Source: B1 sp964355075 | GTDB lineage: Bacteria > Bacteroidota > Bacteroidia > UKL13-3 | Assembly (NCBI GenBank): GCA_964355075.1 | Contig: CAYHCF010000005.1 | Coordinates: 62,001 to 126,000, forward strand | Length of the DNA: 64,000 nt | Reading direction: 5' to 3' | Shown: positions 18,801-26,711 of the stretch, piece after piece | Position numbering within the stretch: position 1 is the first letter of the stretch | Layout: each line of letters opens with the position of its first letter | Position numbers and translations under genes: made by a program | The notes under the pieces: generated by a model | Told to the model about the DNA's origin: nothing | What the model saw: only the letters and a program-made list of their open reading frames with translations | The model's database searches: none

Positions 18801-19937
18801 TTATGTAATCCAATCAAGATAATTGGCAGAGGTGATCACCTCAAATTTACTTTCAGGATATCCTGCTTTCCAGGCGCCCGGAACTTTAACTTTTTTATCC
18901 GCTTTCCATTTCATTTCATAGGCATAAAGTTTCCCGTCTCTTTCCTCTACCCAATCAATTTCTTGTTGCTGGTAAGTTCTCCAGAAATAATTATTGACAA
19001 TCATTCCTGTGTATTGCTGATATTTTATTCGTTCTGACAGCAGGTAATTTTCCCATAATTCTCCTATATCATTTCGAATATTTATTGGGTTGAAATTTGC
19101 AATTAAGGTATTACGTATACCATTATCATAAAAATACCATTTGCTGCTCTTTGTAATTTCCTTCCTGAGGTTTCGGCTAAAACCCTGTACTTTATAAATC
19201 ACAAATACTTTGGATAACAAATCAAGGTATTTATCAACGGTATTTTTATTCATCCCCAATTGTCTTCCTAATTCATCCAAAGAAACTTCTTTGCCAATTT
19301 GAAAGGCAATCAATCGAAGCAGGTCTATCAGCTTACCTGAACTACGCACACCGTCATGTTCAAGGATATCTTTTAATAAATAAGAGTTCACAAGTTCCTT
19401 CAAATAAGCTGCTTTTTCTTCATTGCTTTTATTTTGTAAAAGTTCAGGATAACTTCCATAAATCAAACGCTCCTCAAGATTGGCTTTTGTTTGTACAAGG
19501 TTTTCTTCGGCCATATATTCCATCTGAGCCAAAGGATACATTTGAAATGTAATTTTTCTCCCCGTTAATGGTTCCCCCAGTTTGTTGCTTAAATCAAACA
19601 TAGAAGATCCGGTAGCAATGATTCTGATACCTTCTATCTCATCTACCATCAATTTTAATATTTGACCAATATCAGGTATTTTTTGAGCTTCATCAATAAT
19701 CAGTATTTTATGTTTGCTGAGCAATCGTTTATAATTTTCTACAGTCCTTTGTTTCAATACCTGTGCCGTTGCAATATCTTCTCCATTTAGTTGAAGAATG
19801 GGTTCTGTAATCATGGGTGTTAAATATTTAATTAAGGATGTTTTACCTATTCTTCTTGCACCTAATAATACAACCACCTTATTTGGCACTAGGCTCTTAA
19901 GTAACTTTTCAGAAATTGCCCGTTTAATATATTTCAT
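18801..19937 (-). CDS. AAA-type ATPase with DUF4143 domain
   Basis: A 378-aa protein. The N-terminal P-loop domain has Walker A GARRIGKTS (about residues 27-35) and Walker B ILIIDEAQ (about 78-85). A central winged-helix part follows (VSLDELGRQLGMNKNTVDKYLDLL). The C-terminal DUF4143, with a PD-(D/E)xK-like pattern (EIDWVEERDGKLYAYEMKW), covers about 310-370. This large family is abundant and highly duplicated in Bacteroidota and archaea. Its biological role is not established, and mobile or toxin-like roles have been suggested. It is flanked by related gene fragments and by three 32-bp-spaced repeats just upstream of its start, which suggests autoregulation. Confidence 0.88.
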   Translation of the reverse strand: MKYIKRAISEKLLKSLVPNKVVVLLGARRIGKTSLIKYLTPMITEPILQLNGEDIATAQVLKQRTVENYKRLLSKHKILIIDEAQKIPDIGQILKLMVDEIEGIRIIATGSSMFDLSNKLGEPLTGRKITFQMYPLAQMEYMAEENLVQTKANLEERLIYGSYPELLQNKSNEEKAAYLKELVNSYLLKDILEHDGVRSSGKLIDLLRLIAFQIGKEVSLDELGRQLGMNKNTVDKYLDLLSKVFVIYKVQGFSRNLRKEITKSSKWYFYDNGIRNTLIANFNPINIRNDIGELWENYLLSERIKYQQYTGMIVNNYFWRTYQQQEIDWVEERDGKLYAYEMKWKADKKVKVPGAWKAGYPESKFEVITSANYLDWIT

Positions 19938-19964
19938 GTTAGTTAAGCTTTAAGCCGCAAATAT

Positions 19965-20042
19965 ATTAAATTCAGTTAACATAATAACCAAATTACATTA
20001 AATTCAGTTATTATGTTATTCGTATTACATTAAATTCAGTCA
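19965..20042. promoter_or_regulatory. Three 14-bp repeats at exact 32-bp spacing upstream of the DUF4143 ATPase
   Basis: ATTAAATTCAGTTA occurs at 19965-19978 and 19997-20010, and as ATTAAATTCAGTCA at 20029-20042. Start-to-start distance is exactly 32 bp, about three helical turns, twice. TAACATAATAA (19977-19987) and TTATTATGTTA (20008-20018) also form an inverted repeat. The block begins 28 bp upstream of the leftward ATPase start, so it is a good operator candidate. Confidence 0.55.
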
Positions 20043-20093
20043 TTTTGAAGCCAAACAGTTTGTGTCTGAGGTATTATTTAAACGAGACCGGCT

Positions 20094-20324
20094 TTATTGC
20101 TTCATAATTTTTTGTGTAACAATCATTTGGTTGTCACGCACAAGTTTTACAAAATATAAACCATTCGCCTGATCCGATAAATCAATTGTATTTAATTCGT
20201 TTATAATTGTTTGTTTATAAACTAAAGCGCCAAGGTTATTGTATATTTCAATACGTTCATTATTTTCAGGATTCGAAACTGCAATGTTAAATACCCCATT
20301 GCCGGGATTCGGAAATCTATCCAA
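20094..20324 (-). pseudogene. Orphan T9SS sorting domain fragment
   Basis: About 76 codons translate as a type A T9SS sorting domain (RFPNPGNGVFNIAVSN...IYNNLGALVYKQ...LSDQANGLYFVKLV...TQKIMKQ). There is no signal peptide or passenger. The frame upstream closes at once, and the sequence joins a DUF4143 tail fragment at about 20,330. It is the 3' end of a former secreted-protein gene. Confidence 0.7.
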
Positions 20325-20520
20325 GTACGGTATAATTTAGTTTTAATTTATCAATTGATCTCCAGTTTCGCACTTTAATTTTATCTTTTGTTGTAAATTC
20401 CTGCTCACCATCATAAAGGAGTAAACCACCACTAAGACTACTAAAACCATTCCATTGATGGATTGCCTTTAACTGGTTTTCCTGGAAAGTTTGAGCTGAT
20501 TTTATTTCAATCGGGTACAA
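20317..20520 (-). pseudogene. Second DUF4143 tail fragment
   Basis: The frame encodes YPIEIKSAQTFQENQLKAIH onward, the last roughly 60 residues of a DUF4143 protein and nearly identical to the end of the fragment at 18370-18783. It has only a TTG as possible start, lacks every ATPase motif, and runs into an unrelated sorting-domain fragment at its 3' end. Gene debris; it also forms copy B of the direct repeat. Confidence 0.7.
20340..20520 (-). repeat. Copy B of the ~182-bp direct repeat (DUF4143 tail)
   Basis: Partner of 18376-18558. The match ends abruptly at TCGGGTACAA (20520), after which the sequences diverge. Confidence 0.8.
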
Positions 20521-20671
20521 ATGATGTAGCTAATTACCATAATTGTACCATATGGTTAGAAAATATTAACTTTTTGTTTATTTACCAGTTTCCTGAACAT
20601 TTTTTAAGGTTTCATAAATATTGTTTTGAAAACTGCCTGCGATTGTTCAATTTTAACAAAATTTATTATCG

Positions 20672-21919
20672 ATGATTACTGACTACAAACACGGCGTTGC
20701 TGCGCGATTGATGCGCTATGTGCAAATTGATACCACCGCCGACCCCAATTCGGATACGCAACCCAGTTCAATGAAACAAAAAGACCTGAGCAGCTTGTTG
20801 GTTCAGGAATTATTGGCTTTGGACATTGAAGATGCCGAATTAGATAAGGATGGATATGTTTACGCAACCATACCTTCCAATTCAAAGAAAAAGGTGCCTG
20901 TAATATGTTTATGCGCACATGTGGATACTGCCCCTGATTGCAGTGGTACCGATGTTAAACCCATTTTACATGAAAAGTGGAATGGGTCAGATATCATTTT
21001 TCCCGACGACCCTACCGTAATTTTATCAGGTAAAAATCATCCTTATCTGTTAGAACGAAAGGGAGATGATATCATAACCGCTTCCGGAAAAACATTATTA
21101 GGTGCCGATGATAAAGCCGGTATTGCTATCATTATGGATCTTACTGAATACCTTACCACACATCCTGAGGTTCCTCATGGAAAAATTCGAATTTTATTTA
21201 CACCCGACGAAGAAGTAGGTAGAGGCGTGAATGCTATTGACATGAAAAAATTGGGTGCTGATGTTGGATATACTTTAGATGGTGGAGAACGCGGGCATTT
21301 AGAAGGGGAATCATTTTCTGCAGATGGTTGTACAATCCGGTTTTTTGGAATCAGCGCACATCCCGGATATGCTAAAAATAAAATGGTGAATGCTCAAAAA
21401 GTTTTAAGTCATTTTATCGCTTCTTTACCAACCGATTCCTGGTGTCCGGAAGTTACCGATGGTTATCAGGGTTTTGTTCATCCGGTTCAGATTGAAGGAG
21501 GAGTTGAGCAGGCTAAAGTTCAATTTATTGTCCGTGATTTTGTCACCTCAAAACTGGCCGAATACGAAACCCATCTGGAGAAACTTGCCAAACAAACGGT
21601 AGCTAAATTTCCGGGTGCAACTTATTCTATTTCTGTTCAGGAACAATACCGGAATATGCGTGAAATACTCGACCAAAACCCCCTTGTTATGGGAAATGCT
21701 GCCGAAGCTTATCAGATGGCCGGACTGAACCCGAATATACAGAACATTCGAGGAGGAACGGATGGCTCAAGATTATCCTTTATGGGCTTACCCTGTCCGA
21801 ATTTGTTTACAGGCGAAATGGGCATTCACAGCAAAGTGGAATATGTAAGTGTTCAGGACATGCAAAAATCTGTTGAAGTGTGCGTGAACCTGCTAAAAGT
21901 CTGGGAAAGCAAAAGCTAG
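20672..21919 (+). CDS. pepT: Peptidase T (tripeptide aminopeptidase)
   Basis: A 415-aa M20 metallopeptidase that removes N-terminal residues from tripeptides in the cytoplasm. The dizinc site motifs are all visible: CAHVDTAPD (His and catalytic Asp), GADDKAGIA (bridging Asp), TPDEEVGRG (catalytic Glu and ligand Glu), YTLDGG (Asp) and the C-terminal GEMGIHSKVEYV (His). The dimerisation domain contains ISAHPGYAKNKMVNA. Full length, starting at ATG 20672 (MITDYKHGV). It stands alone downstream of the DUF4143 debris. Confidence 0.95.
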   Translation: MITDYKHGVAARLMRYVQIDTTADPNSDTQPSSMKQKDLSSLLVQELLALDIEDAELDKDGYVYATIPSNSKKKVPVICLCAHVDTAPDCSGTDVKPILHEKWNGSDIIFPDDPTVILSGKNHPYLLERKGDDIITASGKTLLGADDKAGIAIIMDLTEYLTTHPEVPHGKIRILFTPDEEVGRGVNAIDMKKLGADVGYTLDGGERGHLEGESFSADGCTIRFFGISAHPGYAKNKMVNAQKVLSHFIASLPTDSWCPEVTDGYQGFVHPVQIEGGVEQAKVQFIVRDFVTSKLAEYETHLEKLAKQTVAKFPGATYSISVQEQYRNMREILDQNPLVMGNAAEAYQMAGLNPNIQNIRGGTDGSRLSFMGLPCPNLFTGEMGIHSKVEYVSVQDMQKSVEVCVNLLKVWESKS

Positions 21920-21947
21920 AGATGGGAAGCAGGAGCTAGAAATGGGA

Positions 21948-22080
21948 CCCTTCGACAAGCTCAGGATGACAAGAGAGATGTGAAATGCAAAAAGATTAAA
22001 TGTTCCATGCACCTATACACTTGGTGCCTTGGCGTCTTAGTGGCAAAATTTGTTTCTTAGTTTCTTCGTAGCCAAAAAAT
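21948..22080. repeat. Dispersed intergenic repeats: TTCGACAAGCTCAGGATGAC and TTGGCGTCTTAGTGGCAAA types
   Basis: CCTTCGACAAGCTCAGGATG at 21951-21970 matches the three-copy array at 48019-48102. The later part, GGTGCCTTGGCGTCTTAGTGG and TTTCTTAGTTTCTTCGTAGCC, resembles 23028-23095 and 48130-48160. Non-coding, between pepT and the suf cluster. Confidence 0.6.
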
Positions 22081-22082
22081 AT

Positions 22083-22457
22083 TTACAAAAATCCTAATTG
22101 CAATTTTGCTGCTTCACTCATCAGATCCTGTGTCCAGGGTGGATCAAAGGTAACTTTAACTTCAACTTCTTTAACACCTTCTATTGCCCCTAATTTCTCT
22201 TTTATCTCCGCAGGCATACTTTGAGCCGCAGGACAAAATGGAGAAGTGAGTGACATCACAATTTCAATATTCAAATCGTGGGATACATTTACTTCATAGA
22301 TTAATCCCAGTTCATATATATTAACAGGTATTTCAGGGTCATACACAGATTGTATAACCTGAACCGCCTCGATTTGCACATCTACAAAATTGCGTATCGG
22401 ACTACTATCTGGTGAAACCTCATTCATTGTTTCATTGCTGTCATTTGCTTCCATCAT
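22083..22457 (-). CDS. DUF59/MIP18-family Fe-S assembly factor (SufT-like)
   Basis: A 124-aa protein. After an acidic, poorly conserved N-terminus of about 28 residues comes a single MIP18/DUF59 domain: VYDPEIPVNIYELGLIYEV, VMSLTSPFCPAAQSMPAEI (conserved Cys), EVEVKVTFDPPWTQDLMSEAAKLQLG. SufT-type proteins help mature Fe-S proteins. It is the last gene of the leftward suf cluster, about 100 bp after sufE. Two Met codons (1 and 2) are both possible starts. Confidence 0.88.
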   Translation of the reverse strand: MMEANDSNETMNEVSPDSSPIRNFVDVQIEAVQVIQSVYDPEIPVNIYELGLIYEVNVSHDLNIEIVMSLTSPFCPAAQSMPAEIKEKLGAIEGVKEVEVKVTFDPPWTQDLMSEAAKLQLGFL

Positions 22458-22514
22458 TCCCCTATTTATTCTGCATTAAATTTATATATTAATCTCATTA
22501 ACCAACCTTTACAA

Positions 22515-22561
22515 ATCACCGATTACTAATTACTGATTACTAATTACTAATTACTAATTAC
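22515..22561. repeat. Short tandem repeat between sufE and the DUF59 gene
   Basis: ATTACTAATTACTG/ATTACTAATTACTA-type units follow one another, built on an 8-bp core ATTACTAA. Typical low-complexity intergenic tandem repeat, non-coding. Confidence 0.7.
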
Positions 22562-22989
22562 CCATTCCCTTTCCCCTTAAAAACCAACGCATACATTTTC
22601 ATTTGTTTAATCATGCTTGCAAAACCATTACTCCGCTGACTCCCGATCATCCTGCTCATTCCAATTTTATCAATAAAAAATAATTCCGTATTCAATATAT
22701 CCTCTGGCGTTTGTTTATTCCATACCTGAATCAATAAGCTGATCAAACCTTTGGTTATTTCGGTATTGCTGTCGGCATTAAAAATTACTGCGTCATTTTC
22801 GAATTTTGCATCTAACCAAACCTTGCTTTGACAACCTTTAACAATATTATTTTCTGTTTTCAACGATTCATCCATGGGTGGTAACTTTTTTCCTAAATCC
22901 ATCAGGTAAAAAATAGTGCTCTCCATATCGCCATCAAATAGCTCAAAATTTTCTATAATCTCATTTTGTATCGCTGTTGTTGTTTTCAT
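22558..22989 (-). CDS. sufE: Cysteine desulfuration protein SufE
   Basis: A 143-aa SufE that takes the persulfide sulfur from SufS and passes it to the SufBCD scaffold. The active-site Cys is in VKGCQSKVWLDAKF, with FNADSNTEITKGLISLLIQVWNKQTPEDIL downstream. The frame is open to 23016, but ATG 22989 (MKTTTAIQNEII) is the natural start. It lies in the suf gene run, separated from sufS by a repeat-filled 153-bp gap. Confidence 0.94.
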   Translation of the reverse strand: MKTTTAIQNEIIENFELFDGDMESTIFYLMDLGKKLPPMDESLKTENNIVKGCQSKVWLDAKFENDAVIFNADSNTEITKGLISLLIQVWNKQTPEDILNTELFFIDKIGMSRMIGSQRSNGFASMIKQMKMYALVFKGKGNG

Positions 22990-23016
22990 TCCATTTTTTA
23001 TTGCCACTAAGTGCAA

Positions 23017-23110
23017 AAATTATTTCCATTTGTTTCTTTGTTCCTTTGTAGCCTCCACTTTTTTGCTACTAAGAAACTAAGAAACAAAATTTCATCCCAA
23101 ATCCATCACT
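23017..23110. repeat. Dispersed TTTCTTTGTTCCTTTGTAGCC-class repeat and inverted partner
   Basis: TTTGTTTCTTTGTTCCTTTG followed by GCTACTAAGAAACTAAGAAA forms imperfect complementary blocks. Related sequences occur near 22,020-22,080 and 48,130-48,160. Non-coding, between sufS and sufE. Confidence 0.5.
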
Positions 23111-23142
23111 CAATTCCATTTCCTTTTCCATTCTCACCTCTC

Positions 23143-24390
23143 TCATCTCTTTTTCACCAAACTCCTGATCGCCTCTAATACTACATCAACTTCTTCCTTC
23201 GTATTGTAAATGGCAAAGGATGCTCTGATGGTTCCTTCTATACCGAATCGTTTCATGAGCGGTTGCGTGCAATGGTGTCCGGTTCTAACGGCTATTCCCT
23301 TTGCATCCAATAGCATACCTGCATCGAAATGGTGCAGACCCTCAATAATAAAGCTACAAACTGAAATTTTTTGAGAGGCTGTTCCGATAAATTTGATTTT
23401 CTCATTGACTGTTTCTTCTGTGTTGATGTAAGTTAAACCCTCAACAAAATACTTCAATAAGAAATTCTCGTATTCACGAATTTTTGACTTCCCAATATTT
23501 GAAACAAAATCTAAAGCAGCTTTAAATGCAATAACATCAGCAATATTGGGCGTACCCGCTTCAAACTTATAAGGTATCTCATTATAAGTAGTTCGCTCAA
23601 AAGTAACCTCCTTAATCATTTCCCCTCCGCTCTGATAAGGGGGCATAGCCTCAAGTAATTCGCTTTTACCGTAAAGTACGCCAACTCCGGTTGGTCCGTA
23701 TAATTTATGAGAACTAAATACCAGAAAATCACAATCCAAATCCTGCACATCGATATCCAGGTGAGAAACAGCCTGCGCAGCATCCACCAATACTTTGGCT
23801 CCAACCTGATGTGCCAATGAAATAATCTGCTGTATCGGATTGATCGTTCCCAATGCATTGGATACATAGACACAGGCAACCATTTTTGTGTTTTCAGAAA
23901 GTAATGCGGTATAGGCTTCCATATCCAGCTCCCCGGATTCAGTTACCGGAATTATTTTTAATATGGCTCCGCGCTCTTCACAAACTATTTGCCAGGGAAC
24001 AATATTGCTATGGTGCTCCATTCCACTGATAATTATTTCGTCACCGGCTTGGATAAATTCTCTTCCAAAACAATTTGCCACCAGGTTAATTCCATCCGTG
24101 GTGCCTTTGGTAAAAATAATTTCTTCCGCTTTTCTGCTATTTATAAATTTCTGAACGGAGGTGCGCGATGCTTCATACCATTCGGTGGCACGTTCGGCCA
24201 AGGTATGAATGCCTCTGTGAATATTGGCATTATCGTGTTCATAAAAATGCCTGAGCGCATCGATAACCACTAAGGGTTTTTGCGTTGTTGCAGCATTATC
24301 CAGGTATATCAAAGGCTTTCCATTTACCTCTTGGTTCAACACCGGAAATTGTGCTCTGATGGATGGAATATCTGGCAATGAATGATTCAC
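23143..24390 (-). CDS. sufS: Cysteine desulfurase SufS
   Basis: A 415-aa PLP-dependent class V aminotransferase-fold enzyme that produces alanine and an enzyme persulfide from cysteine. Visible: YLDNAATTQKP near the N-terminus, DAAQAVSHLDIDV, the PLP lysine in FSSHKLYGPTGVGVLYG, and the catalytic Cys loop RTGHHCTQPLMKRFG. The short Cys loop and full length place it in group II (SufS/CsdA) rather than IscS. It lies between sufD (31-nt gap) and sufE in the leftward suf cluster. Confidence 0.96.
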   Translation of the reverse strand: MNHSLPDIPSIRAQFPVLNQEVNGKPLIYLDNAATTQKPLVVIDALRHFYEHDNANIHRGIHTLAERATEWYEASRTSVQKFINSRKAEEIIFTKGTTDGINLVANCFGREFIQAGDEIIISGMEHHSNIVPWQIVCEERGAILKIIPVTESGELDMEAYTALLSENTKMVACVYVSNALGTINPIQQIISLAHQVGAKVLVDAAQAVSHLDIDVQDLDCDFLVFSSHKLYGPTGVGVLYGKSELLEAMPPYQSGGEMIKEVTFERTTYNEIPYKFEAGTPNIADVIAFKAALDFVSNIGKSKIREYENFLLKYFVEGLTYINTEETVNEKIKFIGTASQKISVCSFIIEGLHHFDAGMLLDAKGIAVRTGHHCTQPLMKRFGIEGTIRASFAIYNTKEEVDVVLEAIRSLVKKR

Positions 24391-24421
24391 TTTAATGGCC
24401 TAATTTGTTTAATAATTAAAT

Positions 24422-25711
24422 TTATAGTTTTTGTTCAATTTCACGTTCAAGTAATTCAACCAGCTCAGGAATTTTTATTTTCTCTGCAATATCATCCGCA
24501 AAAGCATTTAACAATAACCTGCGTGCTTCATTTTCAGGAATACCGCGGCTTCGCAGGTAAAACATAGGTTCTTCATCAAGCTGACCAATGGTTGCGCCAT
24601 GTGTACACTTTACATCATCAGCAAAAATTTCCAGTTGAGGTTTGGTATTTACACTTGCCTCATTACTTAATAAAATATTCTGATTGCGCTGGTAGGCATT
24701 TGTTTTTTGTGCATCCCGGTGAACCATTATCTTTCCATTGAAAACGGCAGTGGATTTATCTTTTAATATGCCTTTGTATTTCTCATCGCTAAAGCAATTT
24801 GGTTTGGCATGATCCACGCGGGTATGATTGTCGACCAGGTTTTCCTTTTCGGTAATGTATAAACCGTATAAAAGACTGTTCCCATTTTCGCCATTCATAA
24901 AGAAATGGAGATTATTACGAACTAATTTCCCATCCAGCGTTAATGTTACCTGGTTGATACGGGTATTTGCTTCCTGAAAGATCTGTGTATAGTTATTGTG
25001 ATAGCTTTCTCCGGACTGGCGCTGAACCTTATAATGTTCCAACTGCGCATTTTCGGCAACATAAATTTCGGAAACCGCATTGGTAAATGAAGAAAGCGTT
25101 CCGGTTGAAAAATAGGATTCAACAATTGTTGCAGATGCGTTTTTGTCAATGATTATTAAATTTCTAGGCTGAACCAAAACATTGAATTCATTTGAATCAA
25201 CCAGATTCAGGATCAATAAAGGATGCTCCAATTTTTTACCCGGTTCTATATAAATGAAAGCCCCATCATTCAGTAAAGCGGTATTGAGTGCATTCATTGC
25301 CTGACCGTCTATGTTTGCATATTTCCCAAAATGTTTGTCAAATATGGTTTTGTGTTGTTTTGCGGCATGAGTCAGATTTGTTATTATAATAGCAGGATCC
25401 TTCTCTAATATCACCGATAATTCGGAACGATAATATCCATTCACAAATACCAATTGGCTGGAGGCAATATCCTTAAAAACATGTAGGCTCAATAATTCCT
25501 TGAGACGGATTGATTCTATACTTTTATTCTCAAAAACACATTTGGTAAGATCCTTTAAACTGGTGTATTTCCATTCTTCATTTTTAGTTGTCGGAAAACC
25601 CAGGCGCTCAAATTCAGCAAAAGCTTTCTTCCTTTTGTCATAAAAGGCGTCATGTTCAGCCTTCTCTACAAATAAATCATAATCCGCTTTTACTTTTTCC
25701 TGTAATATCAT
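24422..25711 (-). CDS. sufD: Fe-S assembly scaffold protein SufD
   Basis: A 429-aa SufBD-family beta-helix protein. The N-terminal helical part contains GFPTTKNEEWKYTSLKDL. The C-terminal core has FADDVKCTHGATIGQLDEEPMFYLRSRGIPENEARRLLLNAF. The CTHGAT...RGI block contains the cysteine/histidine region used in cluster building at the SufB-SufD interface. It forms a SufBC2D complex with neighbours in the same cluster. Confidence 0.95.
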   Translation of the reverse strand: MILQEKVKADYDLFVEKAEHDAFYDKRKKAFAEFERLGFPTTKNEEWKYTSLKDLTKCVFENKSIESIRLKELLSLHVFKDIASSQLVFVNGYYRSELSVILEKDPAIIITNLTHAAKQHKTIFDKHFGKYANIDGQAMNALNTALLNDGAFIYIEPGKKLEHPLLILNLVDSNEFNVLVQPRNLIIIDKNASATIVESYFSTGTLSSFTNAVSEIYVAENAQLEHYKVQRQSGESYHNNYTQIFQEANTRINQVTLTLDGKLVRNNLHFFMNGENGNSLLYGLYITEKENLVDNHTRVDHAKPNCFSDEKYKGILKDKSTAVFNGKIMVHRDAQKTNAYQRNQNILLSNEASVNTKPQLEIFADDVKCTHGATIGQLDEEPMFYLRSRGIPENEARRLLLNAFADDIAEKIKIPELVELLEREIEQKL

Positions 25712-25756
25712 TTCAATAATTTATTGTCTGTTCTAATAATTCAAAAGTCTAATTAC

Positions 25757-25847
25757 GATGTACGATGTACGATTTACGATGTACGATTTACGATGTACGA
25801 TGTACGATTTACGATGTACGATTTACGATGTACTATTTACTATTTAC
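25757..25847. repeat. Heptanucleotide tandem array (GATGTAC/GATTTAC) between sufD and sufC
   Basis: About thirteen consecutive 7-bp units alternate GATGTAC, GATTTAC and, at the right end, TATTTAC. The array ends exactly at the sufC stop codon (25848). It sits inside a probable operon, so it would be transcribed as a spacer. Confidence 0.85.
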
Positions 25848-26627
25848 TTACTCCTTTGATTCCACTTCGGTTTTAATCCAATCATATCCTTTGGCTTCGA
25901 GTTCTTTTGCAAGAGACGCATCGCCGCTTTTTACAATTCTGCCTTTATACAAAACATGAACATGGTCAGGCACGATATAATCCAATAATCTCTGGTAATG
26001 GGTGATTACCAAAAATGATCTTTCTTCATTTCTCAATTTATTTACGCCATTTGAAACCAATCGAAGGGCATCTATATCTAATCCTGAATCGGTTTCATCC
26101 ATAATACATAATTTAGGTTCAAGCATGGCCATTTGAAAAACCTCATTGCGCTTTTTTTCGCCACCGCTGAAACCTTCATTCAGGGAGCGGGACGTAAGTG
26201 ATTTATCCATCTCCATCATTTCCATTCTTTCACGCATAAATTTCAAGAAATCGGTTGCTTCCATTGGCGCCAGACCGAGGTACTTGCGCTTTTCATTCAC
26301 GGCAGTTTTAAGAAAGTTAGTGGTACTCACACCCGGAATTTCAACCGGATACTGAAAGGCTAAAAACAATCCTTCACGGGCACGGTCTTCGGGCGACATT
26401 TCCAATAGATTTTTTCCGAAATAAGTTGCTGAGCCACCTGTAACTTCATAATCAGAGCGTCCTGCTAAAACGGATGACAAAGTGCTTTTGCCGGCACCAT
26501 TTGGTCCCATAATTGCATGAACCTCGCCAACCTTCACTTCTAAACTCAATCCGTTCAAAATCCTTTTACCTTCCAACCCTTCTTTATCTGAAGGAAGACC
26601 TGCAACTAAATCTTTTATACTTAACAT
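25848..26627 (-). CDS. sufC: Fe-S assembly ATPase SufC
   Basis: A 259-aa ABC-type ATPase. Walker A is GPNGAGKSTLSS (about residues 41-52). The signature motif is FSGGEKKRNE, as in SufC rather than LSGGQ transporters. Walker B is CIMDETDSGLDIDAL. A switch His occurs in VITHYQRLLDYI. No membrane partner is present. It powers structural changes in SufBCD. Gap to sufB is 84 bp. Confidence 0.97.
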   Translation of the reverse strand: MLSIKDLVAGLPSDKEGLEGKRILNGLSLEVKVGEVHAIMGPNGAGKSTLSSVLAGRSDYEVTGGSATYFGKNLLEMSPEDRAREGLFLAFQYPVEIPGVSTTNFLKTAVNEKRKYLGLAPMEATDFLKFMRERMEMMEMDKSLTSRSLNEGFSGGEKKRNEVFQMAMLEPKLCIMDETDSGLDIDALRLVSNGVNKLRNEERSFLVITHYQRLLDYIVPDHVHVLYKGRIVKSGDASLAKELEAKGYDWIKTEVESKE

Positions 26628-26711
26628 TCTCTTTTGCGTTTGACCGTTGGCTAATGGCCTCAGGTATAAATTTTAAAATTCTTTTAAATGAATAAACGTC
26701 AACAATTCTGT

